Positions 1 to 8,028 of a stretch of 64,000 bases of DNA are shown piece after piece. The notes under the pieces were generated by a model. It saw only the letters and a list, made by a program, of their open reading frames with translations. It was not told the origin of the DNA and searched no databases. The stretch's first letter is position 1, and every line of letters begins with the position of its first letter. The DNA comes from Arenibacter nanhaiticus (GTDB lineage Bacteria; Bacteroidota; Bacteroidia; Flavobacteriales; Flavobacteriaceae): positions 62,001 to 126,000 of the forward strand of contig NZ_FQYX01000009.1 of assembly GCF_900141935.1 (NCBI RefSeq). Reading direction: 5' to 3'. The position numbers and the translations under genes were made by a program.

Positions 1-520
1 TCTCAAGAGTGGGCTTCCCATGTACATTATACGCCGCAGCGCGTAGTCCCTTATGATTCAAGACATTCCGATGAGCCGGAAAAAATTCATCATAATTGGA
101 AGATCTATTTTCTATATTTTTATAACCAAAATCGTGGTTTCCAGCCGCTAAAATATAAGGCACGTGCCCATCTAATTTTTCAAAGGCTCTGGATACAGCC
201 TGCCATTGATTCCTACTAGGCTCATTCCCGTTAATATGATCGGGTACCAATAATTCATTTTGTTCTACCAAATCTCCGGTACATAAAACCATTTCAATAT
301 TTAATGGGGCAATATTTTCACGAATCCAACCTGTCATTACCTCCAAAATACCTTGATTTCTCTTAAATTTTGCATAAGTCTGTGTGTCTGGAAGTAAAAT
401 CACGGACCAAGAATCTGGGTGGGATAGTTTTGGTGGATCGAAGGTTTCCTGCCCAGTAATCGTATGTTGTAGAAACAGCAGCGTGACTAAAGACATTATA
501 GTCGATAGGTTTAATTTCAT
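1..520 (-). CDS. Metallophosphoesterase (3' end outside window)
   Basis: Partial gene: the first 173 codons are present and the rest lies left of the window. It was read by hand on the minus strand from an ATG at 518-520. The N-terminus (MKLNLSTIMSLVTLLFLQ, then a polar stretch) looks like a signal peptide, so the protein is probably exported. Calcineurin-like metallophosphoesterase motifs follow in order: LLPDTQ near residue 39, CTGDLVEQN near residue 80 and AGNHDFG near residue 124. These supply the usual metal-binding Asp, Asn and His residues. The substrate cannot be told from the visible part. It is divergent from recQ. A second metallophosphoesterase lies at 17710-19200, but the two are not obviously recent duplicates. 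Confidence 0.8.
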   Translation of the reverse strand, partial: MKLNLSTIMSLVTLLFLQHTITGQETFDPPKLSHPDSWSVILLPDTQTYAKFKRNQGILEVMTGWIRENIAPLNIEMVLCTGDLVEQNELLVPDHINGNEPSRNQWQAVSRAFEKLDGHVPYILAAGNHDFGYKNIENRSSNYDEFFPAHRNVLNHKGLRAAAYNVHGKPTLE

Positions 521-708
521 TTTAATATTATTAAATTAATACTATATTTTCCTGCTAAAATACTATTTTAAAATGCTCCACATCTTTAAGGTTGGTAACT
601 CTTAGATATTTTTTTTGCAGAAAAACCAAGAAGAGAAATAATTGTATTGTACGCTTATATTTAAAGTAAAATACCCACAGGAATGTTCCTTTAAGGGATT
701 TAAATCTT

Positions 709-716
709 TAATTTTG
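709..716 (+). promoter_or_regulatory. Bacteroidota -7 element for recQ
   Basis: TAATTTTG matches the TAnnTTTG -7 consensus of Bacteroidota promoters. It sits 28 bases before the recQ ATG, giving a short leader. I see no clear TTG -33 element at the usual distance. Confidence 0.5.
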
Positions 717-744
717 CAGCTTTCCGATTTCTAAACAAATAAAA

Positions 745-2868
745 ATGTCATTGACCGATTCTACAAGTAAATTGCTTCCCGTACTTAAGAAATATTTTGG
801 ATACGATAGTTTCAGAAATCAACAAGAAGCCATTATTACATCGGTTCTTGATAAGCAAGACAATTTAGTAATTATGCCCACCGGTGGGGGAAAATCGATC
901 TGTTTTCAATTACCTGCCCTTCTTTTTGATGGGGTTACCATAGTGCTTTCTCCCCTTATAGCACTAATGAAGGATCAGGTTGATGGCTTAAAGGCGAACG
1001 GTATTCCGGCTGCCTATTTTAATAGCAGCCAGTCTGGAGAGGAACAAGAGCATATTATAGATCAGACCGTAAAAGGTTTGTTAAAATTATTGTATGTGGC
1101 CCCTGAAAGTTTGGCTGGTTTGACCAATGTGTTAAAAGAACAGTATGTGAGTTGTATCGCGGTTGATGAAGCTCATTGTATTTCTTCATGGGGACACGAT
1201 TTTAGGCCTTCCTACCAACAACTTGGTTTTATAAAAAAAACACTTCCGAACACACCAATCATAGCATTGACCGCAACTGCGGATAAAGCTACTAGACAAG
1301 ATATTGTAAACCAATTACAAATTCCAAATGCCCAACAATTTTTAACCTCCTTCGATAGAAAGAACATTTCCCTAGAAGTACGTCCGGCCCACGATAGGGT
1401 GGGACAAATCCTAAAATTTATAGCACGCAGGCCCAATGAGTCGGGTATTATCTACTGTTTGAGTAGGAAATCGACCGAAAACCTAGTAGATAAACTGCGC
1501 CTAAAAGGGATTAAGGCGACGGCCTATCATGCTGGACTCGATTTTGAGAGTAGAACTAAGGTGCAGGAAGATTTCATTTTTGACAAAACACAAATTGTAT
1601 GCGCTACGGTAGCCTTTGGAATGGGGATTGACAAGTCTAATGTTCGCTGGGTCATACATTATAATATGCCTAAGAATATAGAAGGTTATTACCAGGAAAT
1701 TGGGCGGGCAGGAAGAGATGGACTCAAGGCAAGAGCCTTACTTTTCCATAGTTATGGCGATGTAATGCAGCTGCGTAAATTCGCAGAAGGTTCGGCCAAT
1801 GAAGAAGTGCAAATAGCCAAGCTAGATCGTATGAAGCAATTTTCTGAAGCCCCTACCTGCAGAAGAAAGATATTGTTGAGCTACTTCGGGGAGTTTTTAA
1901 AGAAAGACTGCGGAAACTGCGATGTATGCAAAAATCCACCACAGTTTTTTGACGGAACTGTTATAGCACAAAAAATCTTATCCACTATTGTAAGAATAAA
2001 AGAAGTAGAACCTATAGGAGTCATTATCGATGTCTTAAGAGGCGCTCACAATGCCGGGGTATTGGAAAAGAACTATCATCAAACGATAAAAACCTTCGGC
2101 ATTGGAAAGGATATTTCTTGGAACGATTGGCAGCATTATGTCATTCAACTTATAAACCAAGGTTATTGTGAAATTGCATTTCATAAAAACAACGTTTTGA
2201 GGCTCACCGCTTTTTCCAAAGAAGTATTATTTGGAAATACTAAAGTTCTAATGAGCAAACCGTTGAAAAATGAAGAAAAGATTGTTGTAGAAAAAGAACA
2301 CAAAGCAAAACCTATTGCTGAGAATTCTTTGTTTGAACGACTGCGAAAATTGAGGTACCAGATATCCATGGAGGAAAATATACCTGCTTATTTAGTATTT
2401 AACGATGCTACCCTTAAAGAACTGGAGGCAGAAAGACCTACGAGTGAAGAAGAATTTATACAAATAAGTGGCGTTGGGCAACGCAAGATGGAAGTGTACG
2501 GGGATTTGTTTATTCAGGAAATAAAAGCTTTCCAAGACGAAAAAAAAGCAAAGAAAAAGCGTGGTTCCCATACCTTTAACGACACTTATGAGCTCTACAA
2601 AAAAGGAAATAGTATTGAAGAAATAGCTAAAATAAGAAAACTAAAACCAACGACTATATTTTCCCATTTGGCTAAATTATATGTTGATGGCAAAGATATT
2701 GATATCTACAAATATGTAGATAAAAAATCTGTATCTCAGGTGGTGAAGGCCAAAAAGGCTTTAAAAAGTCCGGAAACCCTAAAGCCCTATTTTGAGTATT
2801 TTGAAGAAAAAATGGAGTATTCTACGATAAGACTAGCCCTTAGTGTTATTGAAAAGGAAAATTTGTAG
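745..2868 (+). CDS. recQ: ATP-dependent DNA helicase RecQ
   Basis: 3'-5' DNA helicase of the RecQ family, used in recombination and replication repair. Visible motifs: Walker A PTGGGKS at residues 45-51, DEAH at 141-144 followed by the RecQ-specific CISSWGHDFR, ALTATA near 174, and motif VI QEIGRAGRDG near 317. The RQC zinc site is C372 with C389, C392 and C395. An HRDC domain spans about 527-600. At 707 residues it is roughly 100 longer than the E. coli enzyme; the extra C-terminal part (about 610-700, containing SIEEIAKIRKLKPTTIFSHL) resembles a helix-turn-helix extension found on some RecQ proteins. It starts at ATG 745, just behind a TAnnTTTG element. The next gene is convergent. Confidence 0.95.
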   Translation: MSLTDSTSKLLPVLKKYFGYDSFRNQQEAIITSVLDKQDNLVIMPTGGGKSICFQLPALLFDGVTIVLSPLIALMKDQVDGLKANGIPAAYFNSSQSGEEQEHIIDQTVKGLLKLLYVAPESLAGLTNVLKEQYVSCIAVDEAHCISSWGHDFRPSYQQLGFIKKTLPNTPIIALTATADKATRQDIVNQLQIPNAQQFLTSFDRKNISLEVRPAHDRVGQILKFIARRPNESGIIYCLSRKSTENLVDKLRLKGIKATAYHAGLDFESRTKVQEDFIFDKTQIVCATVAFGMGIDKSNVRWVIHYNMPKNIEGYYQEIGRAGRDGLKARALLFHSYGDVMQLRKFAEGSANEEVQIAKLDRMKQFSEAPTCRRKILLSYFGEFLKKDCGNCDVCKNPPQFFDGTVIAQKILSTIVRIKEVEPIGVIIDVLRGAHNAGVLEKNYHQTIKTFGIGKDISWNDWQHYVIQLINQGYCEIAFHKNNVLRLTAFSKEVLFGNTKVLMSKPLKNEEKIVVEKEHKAKPIAENSLFERLRKLRYQISMEENIPAYLVFNDATLKELEAERPTSEEEFIQISGVGQRKMEVYGDLFIQEIKAFQDEKKAKKKRGSHTFNDTYELYKKGNSIEEIAKIRKLKPTTIFSHLAKLYVDGKDIDIYKYVDKKSVSQVVKAKKALKSPETLKPYFEYFEEKMEYSTIRLALSVIEKENL

Positions 2869-2884
2869 TACCTATATTGGAGCA

Positions 2885-3487
2885 CTATCGTTCCAGGTCA
2901 TTTAATAGTCTATTTGCCCGGTTTATGTTGGAAGTATAGCATTTTAACACCTTTTTGCTAAACAGATAATAAAAAATAAAGGCAAGAGGCAAAAACCAAA
3001 ACCAGAATGGCTTAAATGGTTGACTAAAAATATCTTCTCCGTTCATAAGCTTAGAAGTAACCGGAATTAGTATGATCATAAAAACAAACCCTATGTAAAC
3101 ACTGGTTTTCTGTAGTCTTTGGAACCTTTGTTTATTCTTGGAGAATTTTTGAACCACATCTTTATAGTTGTTTTCCGAAACGTCTATATGCTGCATGCGT
3201 CTTAAGTATATTAATGACAAGAGAGGCAGTACAATCATTATAATCAAACTAATACTTCCGCAAACCCGCAATAGCCAGGTGTCCAATTGATAAAAATTAA
3301 ATAGGATCGCCAAAGCACCAAATAAGGCTATAATTGCCCCATAGCTTTCGGGTCTTGAAATCTTGTTTAAATTGTTTTTATAATTTTCCTTTGTCATTTT
3401 TAGGATAATGTCGTCAGTAACAGACTTTTGAGCCTCTAATTTACTGCTCATTTCTTCCCAAGCGCTGCGTAGTTCTTCTAAATCCAT
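2885..3487 (-). CDS. Membrane protein paired with ECF sigma factor
   Basis: About 200 residues. The N-terminal 50 are soluble and charged (MDLEELRSAWEEMSSKLEAQ), followed by two hydrophobic segments near 55-100 and two more near 130-185, so probably four membrane spans. The ATG at 3487 is chosen because it lies 4 bases after the stop of the sigma gene; an in-frame TTG at 3505 would overlap that stop. Tight coupling to an ECF-like sigma gene suggests a regulatory partner of that sigma factor, possibly an anti-sigma-like role. No zinc-binding anti-sigma motif is visible, so this rests on context alone. Confidence 0.7.
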   Translation of the reverse strand: MDLEELRSAWEEMSSKLEAQKSVTDDIILKMTKENYKNNLNKISRPESYGAIIALFGALAILFNFYQLDTWLLRVCGSISLIIMIVLPLLSLIYLRRMQHIDVSENNYKDVVQKFSKNKQRFQRLQKTSVYIGFVFMIILIPVTSKLMNGEDIFSQPFKPFWFWFLPLAFIFYYLFSKKVLKCYTSNINRANRLLNDLER

Positions 3488-3491
3488 GGCT

Positions 3492-3980
3492 TTATGTTTT
3501 AACAATCTGTTTTCTTAATTTTTGTTTTATCCTTGAAATCCTTGTACCCACATTGGTGGTTGTTATACCTATGATTTCAGCAATTTCATCATAAGATTTA
3601 CCTTCTAAAAGAAGTAACATAATCCCTTTGTTGAAGGTATTTAACTGTTGAATATGGTGGTATAGGATCCGTATACGTTCCTCGTATGAATCGTCAAAAT
3701 GAGCTGTTTGCTGTAAGATTACTTTTTCTATAGCCACTACCTGGTCTTTTCTTTTTGTTCTTTTAAGGTGAGTGATGGCCGTGTTAAGAGCAACACGGTA
3801 TAGCCAAGTACTAATTTTGGACCGGTTTTTAAAAGAATCAAAGGACTTCCAAAGTTGGTATACTATTTCTTGGTACAAATCTTTTTGATCTTGACCATTG
3901 TTTGTATAGATAGTGGTGATTTTAAATATCGCTCCCTGATTGGTTTTTATCATTGAAATAAAATCGGCTTCCTTACCCAT
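3492..3980 (-). CDS. RNA polymerase sigma-70 factor, ECF type
   Basis: 162 residues from the ATG at 3980 (MGKEADFISMIK). Longer in-frame extensions upstream are low-complexity and were left out. Region 2 is seen as DLYQEIVYQLWKSFDSF and STWLYRVALNTAITHLKR. Region 4 is seen as LLLLEGKSYDEIAEIIGIT followed by NVGTRISRIKQKLR, a helix-turn-helix that contacts the -35 element in this family. The size and the absence of regions 1 and 3 fit the extracytoplasmic-function group. It forms a two-gene unit with the downstream membrane protein. The target promoters are unknown. Confidence 0.88.
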   Translation of the reverse strand: MGKEADFISMIKTNQGAIFKITTIYTNNGQDQKDLYQEIVYQLWKSFDSFKNRSKISTWLYRVALNTAITHLKRTKRKDQVVAIEKVILQQTAHFDDSYEERIRILYHHIQQLNTFNKGIMLLLLEGKSYDEIAEIIGITTTNVGTRISRIKQKLRKQIVKT

Positions 3981-4119
3981 AGTGGCCCTTCTTTTTCTTA
4001 TTAGTACCTGATTTCTTATGAAAATCACAAAAAATAAAGAGTTTTCTAAAAAAAACACTTTTAAACCGATAATATTAGTCCTTATGTTCATTTATTAAGT
4101 GATTCGACCTTTGTATTAG

Positions 4120-4182
4120 GTGGCTTCTACCCTATTAGGAATGGATATTGAAAAGCCTTTTACATTATGTAAAATAGAATAG
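4120..4182 (+). repeat. Degenerate repeat unit A (palindrome end only)
   Basis: Weakest of four related units. At 4158-4174 it holds TTTTACATTATGTAAAA, a perfect inverted repeat around one central T. It is preceded by a CCCTATTAGGAATGG segment that vaguely resembles the CCTC...TAGG segment of the other units. The longer 5' part of the unit is not clearly recognisable. Confidence 0.4.
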
Positions 4183-4910
4183 ACGTTATAATTATTAAGT
4201 TTGTTTTTTAAATTGAAAATATATACATCTAGGAGAGTAGTGCTAGAGAAATATTTCTTAGTAGCAGCTTTCTAATAGGTATCGTCTACAAGGCGCCAGT
4301 TTAACTGCTTTTCACAAAAAACGTTACTTATGACGTAAGAGCACATTAAGCAGTAGAAAAAATATTAGGAACCAATAGCGTCCTAAACGATTTGAGCCAA
4401 TCTTTGCAAACACTTTATATATCTGTATTTTAAAAGATTTTTGACGATATGGGGGTCTTTTTAAAGGTTTTATTTTTCTCTGGCCTATCGAAAATTTATC
4501 GTAAAATTTGAAGGAGGATCGAACGTTAAGAAATAGTCCAGTGGACTATTTTAGTGAAGAGGCCAGCTTGCGCGTTGGAGATTTTAGGCTGTCTGAGCTA
4601 AACGAATTATCCTATTTAGCTGTTTTTCAAAAGCGAGTTCCTAAAATTTAGGTGCTGACAAAAAAATATTCTGAATGAATCATTTCGCAAGAAAGGCCAA
4701 CGCTACGGCTGGCTCCTCCAGCCAAAGGTACACTATACCTTTGACTCTCGACCCTAGTTCGTTTTTTATTCATGGCTTGTCTATTGTTTTTTAAAGGAAT
4801 TCATGAATGCTCCGCATTTCATCAATGGAAAAAATGAACAGAATTAGTATTTAGGACAGAACTGATTAGGAACTTATAATTATTAATTATACCCAAAAAA
4901 CCGATCTGTC

Positions 4911-5053
4911 ACATTTTCCATACTTAATGGTAAGAAATTTTCAAATACGAGAATTATCAAAAGGCTATAATTTTGGAATTTTTCCTTACTCTTAGACCAC
5001 CCTCTTCCCTAATTGGGGTGAATTTTGGAACGCCATTAACATTATGTAAAATA
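4911..5053 (+). repeat. Degenerate repeat unit B
   Basis: It begins with CATTTTCCATACTTAATGG and AAATTTTCAAATACGAGAATTATC, which align with units C and D, continues through CCACCCTCTTCCC...TTTTGGAACGCC, and ends in TTAACATTATGTAAAATA at 5036-5053. Confidence 0.5.
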
Positions 5054-5240
5054 AAAAAACAGGTAGCATGTGTTTTTTTTAGAATTTTCAATAAAGTAAA
5101 GCCCTGTAGTCAGGAAATTCTTAATTAGGAAATCGTTGGTCCTATACTTTCAGGTGGTATCTTACTTAGGATCTCATTGGCTCTAGATGAAAAATAACAA
5201 CGGTCAAATTAGAGTACTTTTCTTAAAAATCTTCGTTTTC

Positions 5241-5398
5241 CATAATTTTCATATTCCGTATCATTGTCCGGAAATTTTTAAATACGCGATTTATGGAAAG
5301 TTCTATTTTTTAGAATTTTTGAGATTTCAGCTTGTTCTTACCCCCCCCCTTCCTCACTGAGTAGGAATTTTGAATCGCCCTTAATATTATGTAAAACA
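5241..5398 (+). repeat. Degenerate repeat unit C
   Basis: It opens with CATAATTTTCATATTCCGTA, identical over 20 bases to the start of unit D, then carries AAATACGCGATTTAT, a C-rich segment with nine C in a row, and TTAATATTATGTAAAACA at 5381-5398. Confidence 0.55.
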
Positions 5399-5463
5399 AA
5401 AAAAGCTTGGGTTTTTCTAAAGTTTTGTGTGAGCTAGGATTTATGCCAAGGTGAAGAAAATTT

Positions 5464-5543
5464 GCGTTAGGGACCGCGGCGGCATCCCCGCAGCGGAGCA
5501 AGGGATATAGACAAGGGCCCGACCGACGAAGGAGGGAACGCCC
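5464..5543 (+). repeat. 80-bp GC-rich structured repeat, copy 1 of 3
   Basis: It begins GCGTTAGGGACCGCGGCGG and ends GGAGGGAACGCCC. The outer ends pair (GCGTT with AACGC), and an inner hairpin ATCCC/GGGAT closes around a 13-base loop, suggesting a structured RNA. It differs from copy 3 at 4 of 80 positions. It is far more GC-rich than its surroundings. Elements of this type are common between genes of Flavobacteriaceae; whether it equals the described Flavo-1 RNA motif would need a covariance-model search. Confidence 0.75.
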
Positions 5544-5682
5544 AAAACGGTATACTTCTTATCTCCTCAAAAAAATTGAATATAAAGCTACTCTTGTTGT
5601 TTCAAAACATCATTTGCTATTTTCTATTGCAGTTTTAAAAAAGCAAGTTTCTACTTTGGGATCTATCCAACACAAGATTTAT

Positions 5683-5842
5683 CATAATTTTCATATTCCG
5701 TACTGTAAGTTCATAAATTTTGAAATAAGCGATTTATCAGAACCCGAAAAAATTATATAATGTAGAGTTTCCTCCCCATCCATAAACCTCCTCTCCCCTA
5801 TGGGGAGCTATTTTCGGACCGACCTTAACATTATGTAAAATA
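5683..5842 (+). repeat. Degenerate repeat unit D
   Basis: It starts with the same 20 bases as unit C, then AAATAAGCGATTTATC, a CCTCTCCCCTATGGGG segment, and ends in TTAACATTATGTAAAATA at 5825-5842. It lies just before the TonB-receptor remnant. Confidence 0.55.
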
Positions 5843-5966
5843 GGTGTTGTTGGCGTATTTATTTTCTTGGGACGAGCATAGACCTTGGAAAATAATAGTA
5901 TAAGAAGGAGATAAAACAACCCGACAATTTGAACTGTCGCGTTGTTAATAGTAAAAAAAGAAAGGT

Positions 5967-6278
5967 TTAAAATCTAACCGATACCTTTGCCTGGGCAAAA
6001 AATGGTGTCCCCGGTATAAAATGAATTTCTTCATCAGGCACCTCTTCGTTTTGCAATCTACTACTCGATGCAAACTGAGCTTCTTTCCATTTGGGGTCAA
6101 AAACGTTATCGATAATCACCCGAAAACTCCAATTTTTCAGCCTATCGTTCAGGTTTATATCTAACAGCGATACTGCCACTAACTGAGGATCTGTGATCTC
6201 TGTGGTTATGAAGAAGAATACGGCAATACCTTCATTAGATCTATAAAAGGATGCTCGTGTGTTAAATGGATACGGGTT
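5967..6278 (-). pseudogene. C-terminal remnant of a TonB-dependent receptor
   Basis: The open frame encodes about 100 residues ending in AQAKVSVRF, with a terminal Phe typical of outer-membrane beta barrels. It contains LKNWSFRVIIDNVFDPKWKE and EIHFIPGTPFFAQ, which resemble the last strands of TonB-dependent receptors. An in-frame TAA at 6279-6281 closes the frame upstream; another frame upstream of that (YHRDKTRIHL) may be more of the same decayed gene. There is no plug domain, signal peptide or start in a sensible place, so I read this as the tail of a lost receptor. Confidence 0.65.
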
Positions 6279-6385
6279 TTATCCCGATGATAGCCTATTT
6301 TTGGAACTAATTCCTAACTTCCTTAGTTAACGTCCTATGTAGTATTTTTTCAAAAGGGGATACATAATGATATAATTCATGAGGG

Positions 6386-7009
6386 TTACTCCGATAATGA
6401 TTTAAAATAAGCGTTTATTAAATTGTCATAGGCAGCTAAAGTATCTACATCGATTTCCTTGCCTTTTGCCGAAACACTGACCACCTTTCCCTGGTGCTTT
6501 TTAATGATTTCCTTAGCCCCGAAATCACCATTTAGTCTACCTAAATCCTCGAAATATTCGAGTCCGAATATCGCTGGTACCCCTTGCCTTTTAGTGTATT
6601 TGGTTGCCACAATATGACTTTTGTTCTTTTTAAACGCTTCTATCAATTCGTCCAAATAACATTCGTCTATTAAAGGTTGGTCGGCTAGCATCAATAAAAT
6701 TCCTTCATAGGGAAATGCTGCATCCCTTAGATGGTTTACGGCAAAAGATATGGAATTCCCCAGCCCCAATTTCCAATCCTTATTATAAAGAAAGGTCACT
6801 TCCTTCCCATCTATTTTAGGCGTAATTTCATCTGCGAAAGCTCCTAATACTACAAATACTTTGCACCCCTTAGAATTCTTGGCGCTGTCAATGGCATTCC
6901 CCAATAAAGTAGTCTTTCCCCATGGCAACAACTGTTTTATGCCTGGCATCCGGGAAGATTCGCCGGCAGCCATAATCAATACTGCTATTTTTGAGCGCTC
7001 CTGAATCAT
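6386..7009 (-). CDS. mocA: MocA-like molybdenum cofactor cytidylyltransferase
   Basis: 207 residues of the MobA-like NTP transferase fold. The nucleotide-binding motif LIMAAGESSRMPGIKQLLPW is at 11-30, and the metal-binding ADQP is at 109-112. The family attaches CMP (MocA) or GMP (MobA) to molybdopterin. LIMAAGESSRM with KQLL is the MocA pattern, and a separate MobA-like gene at 10474 has the LSGGKSSRMGTDK pattern. Cytidylated cofactor is what XDH/IorB-type hydroxylases use, which fits the enzyme encoded at the head of this cluster. Last gene of the cluster, 6 bases after the XdhC-like gene. Confidence 0.85.
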   Translation of the reverse strand: MIQERSKIAVLIMAAGESSRMPGIKQLLPWGKTTLLGNAIDSAKNSKGCKVFVVLGAFADEITPKIDGKEVTFLYNKDWKLGLGNSISFAVNHLRDAAFPYEGILLMLADQPLIDECYLDELIEAFKKNKSHIVATKYTKRQGVPAIFGLEYFEDLGRLNGDFGAKEIIKKHQGKVVSVSAKGKEIDVDTLAAYDNLINAYFKSLSE

Positions 7010-7015
7010 TTTCTC

Positions 7016-8026
7016 TTAATCGTGAATTCCTGTTTTTTTATTCTTTAAGCGCACCGGTTTTTTATTTCTTGTAACCGAAAGTATTTCTGCCATGATTGCG
7101 ATTGCAATCTCCTGTGGGGTTTCTGCCCCAATATTCAGTCCAGCAGGACCATGAATTCCATCTATAAATTCATAGGACAATTCTGGACAATGCTCCATAA
7201 GTGCCTCAAAAAGCTTTTCCCTTCTTCTATGAGGACCTAAAAGTCCAAAGTAAGCACACTCAATATACTGTAAGGACATTAAAAAATTTAAGTCTTTGGC
7301 GTAACTATGGTTCATTAGCATTACCGCCGTCTGCTGATCTACCTCCTCTGTGGGGAAATTTTCGGGTAATACGCTAAGAAACTCATTGGCCCCTTCGAAA
7401 TCCAATATATTTTTTTCATCCTTAGGATCGGCTACAATGACCACTTCCCATCCTGCCTTTACTGCAAAAGCGCATAGTTGCACTGCATCGTGTTCCGCAC
7501 CGATAATAAACAATTTAAAACACGGCGACATTTGTTGTTCATAAACGGCCATCTCAGGACTTATTTTTCTGTCTTCAAAAAAACTTAGAGTCTTGCTTCC
7601 AAGACGCATCACAGAACCATAATCTTGGTGTGTTCCTTCCTTTTTCTCAAAATAAGATTGAAGTGTAAACTCCTGACGTGCCTTTAGTGCCTTTCTAATA
7701 CTCTGTGTAACCTCATCTTTAGGACGAAATGGTTCTAGTAAAACATATAAAATGCCCTCGCATCCTAAACGAAATCGCCCATCATAGGTCATTATTTTAG
7801 AGGTATTTTCTTTAAAAACACTTTCTGCCTGTCTAATTATTTCCTTTTCTACACATCCTCCACTAACGGCTCCGCTCACACTGCCGTCTTCCAAGATAAG
7901 CATACGTACCCCAGGCCTCCGATAAGAAGATCCTTCCAAGGCTACAACGGTAGCTAGCACCGTCTTTATCCCTTTTGTCTTAGCATCGAGATAATCGAGA
8001 ATAATATTTTTAAACTCATGGGTCAT
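7016..8026 (-). CDS. XdhC/CoxI family molybdenum enzyme maturation factor
   Basis: 336 residues. The N-terminal XdhC/CoxI domain shows GSSYRRPGVRM at 32-42 and SGAVSGGCVEKE at 51-62, with C58 the conserved cysteine. The C-terminal Rossmann-like domain starts at KLFIIGAEHD (171-180) and ends with GLNIGAETPQEIAIAIMAEI near 296-315, the usual family signature. XdhC proteins bind the molybdenum cofactor, protect it, help its sulfuration and deliver it to xanthine-dehydrogenase-type enzymes. Its start is 2 bases from the moeA stop, so translation is probably coupled. The client is most likely the IorAB-like enzyme of this cluster. Confidence 0.88.
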   Translation of the reverse strand: MTHEFKNIILDYLDAKTKGIKTVLATVVALEGSSYRRPGVRMLILEDGSVSGAVSGGCVEKEIIRQAESVFKENTSKIMTYDGRFRLGCEGILYVLLEPFRPKDEVTQSIRKALKARQEFTLQSYFEKKEGTHQDYGSVMRLGSKTLSFFEDRKISPEMAVYEQQMSPCFKLFIIGAEHDAVQLCAFAVKAGWEVVIVADPKDEKNILDFEGANEFLSVLPENFPTEEVDQQTAVMLMNHSYAKDLNFLMSLQYIECAYFGLLGPHRRREKLFEALMEHCPELSYEFIDGIHGPAGLNIGAETPQEIAIAIMAEILSVTRNKKPVRLKNKKTGIHD

Positions 8027-8028
8027 AG

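Larger units (their letters stand above)
3981..5966. other. Long intergenic region without intact genes, rich in degenerate repeats
   Basis: Nearly 2 kb with no open frame that looks like a real protein. It contains degenerate copies of a repeat ending in a TTAACATTATGTAAAATA-like motif (listed separately), one copy of an 80-bp GC-rich element, a run of nine C at 5341-5349, and two adjacent hairpins at about 4707-4723 (GGCTGG/CCAGCC) and 4723-4743 (CAAAGGTA/TACCTTTG). The stretch lies between a sigma-factor unit and a decayed TonB-receptor tail, so it may be the remains of lost genes or of an old insertion hot spot. Confidence 0.6.

Noticed and set aside
5310-5501. Open frame across the repeat region on the minus strand
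   Set aside because: It runs through the nine-C run and into the 80-bp element; no protein similarity, judged chance.
3981-5966. CRISPR array
   Set aside because: The repeats are long, degenerate and 330-440 bp apart; there are no short identical repeats with regular spacers and no cas genes.
7350-7544. Plus-strand open frame inside the XdhC-like gene
   Set aside because: Shadow of a well-supported gene on the other strand; the same holds for the other short frames inside annotated genes.
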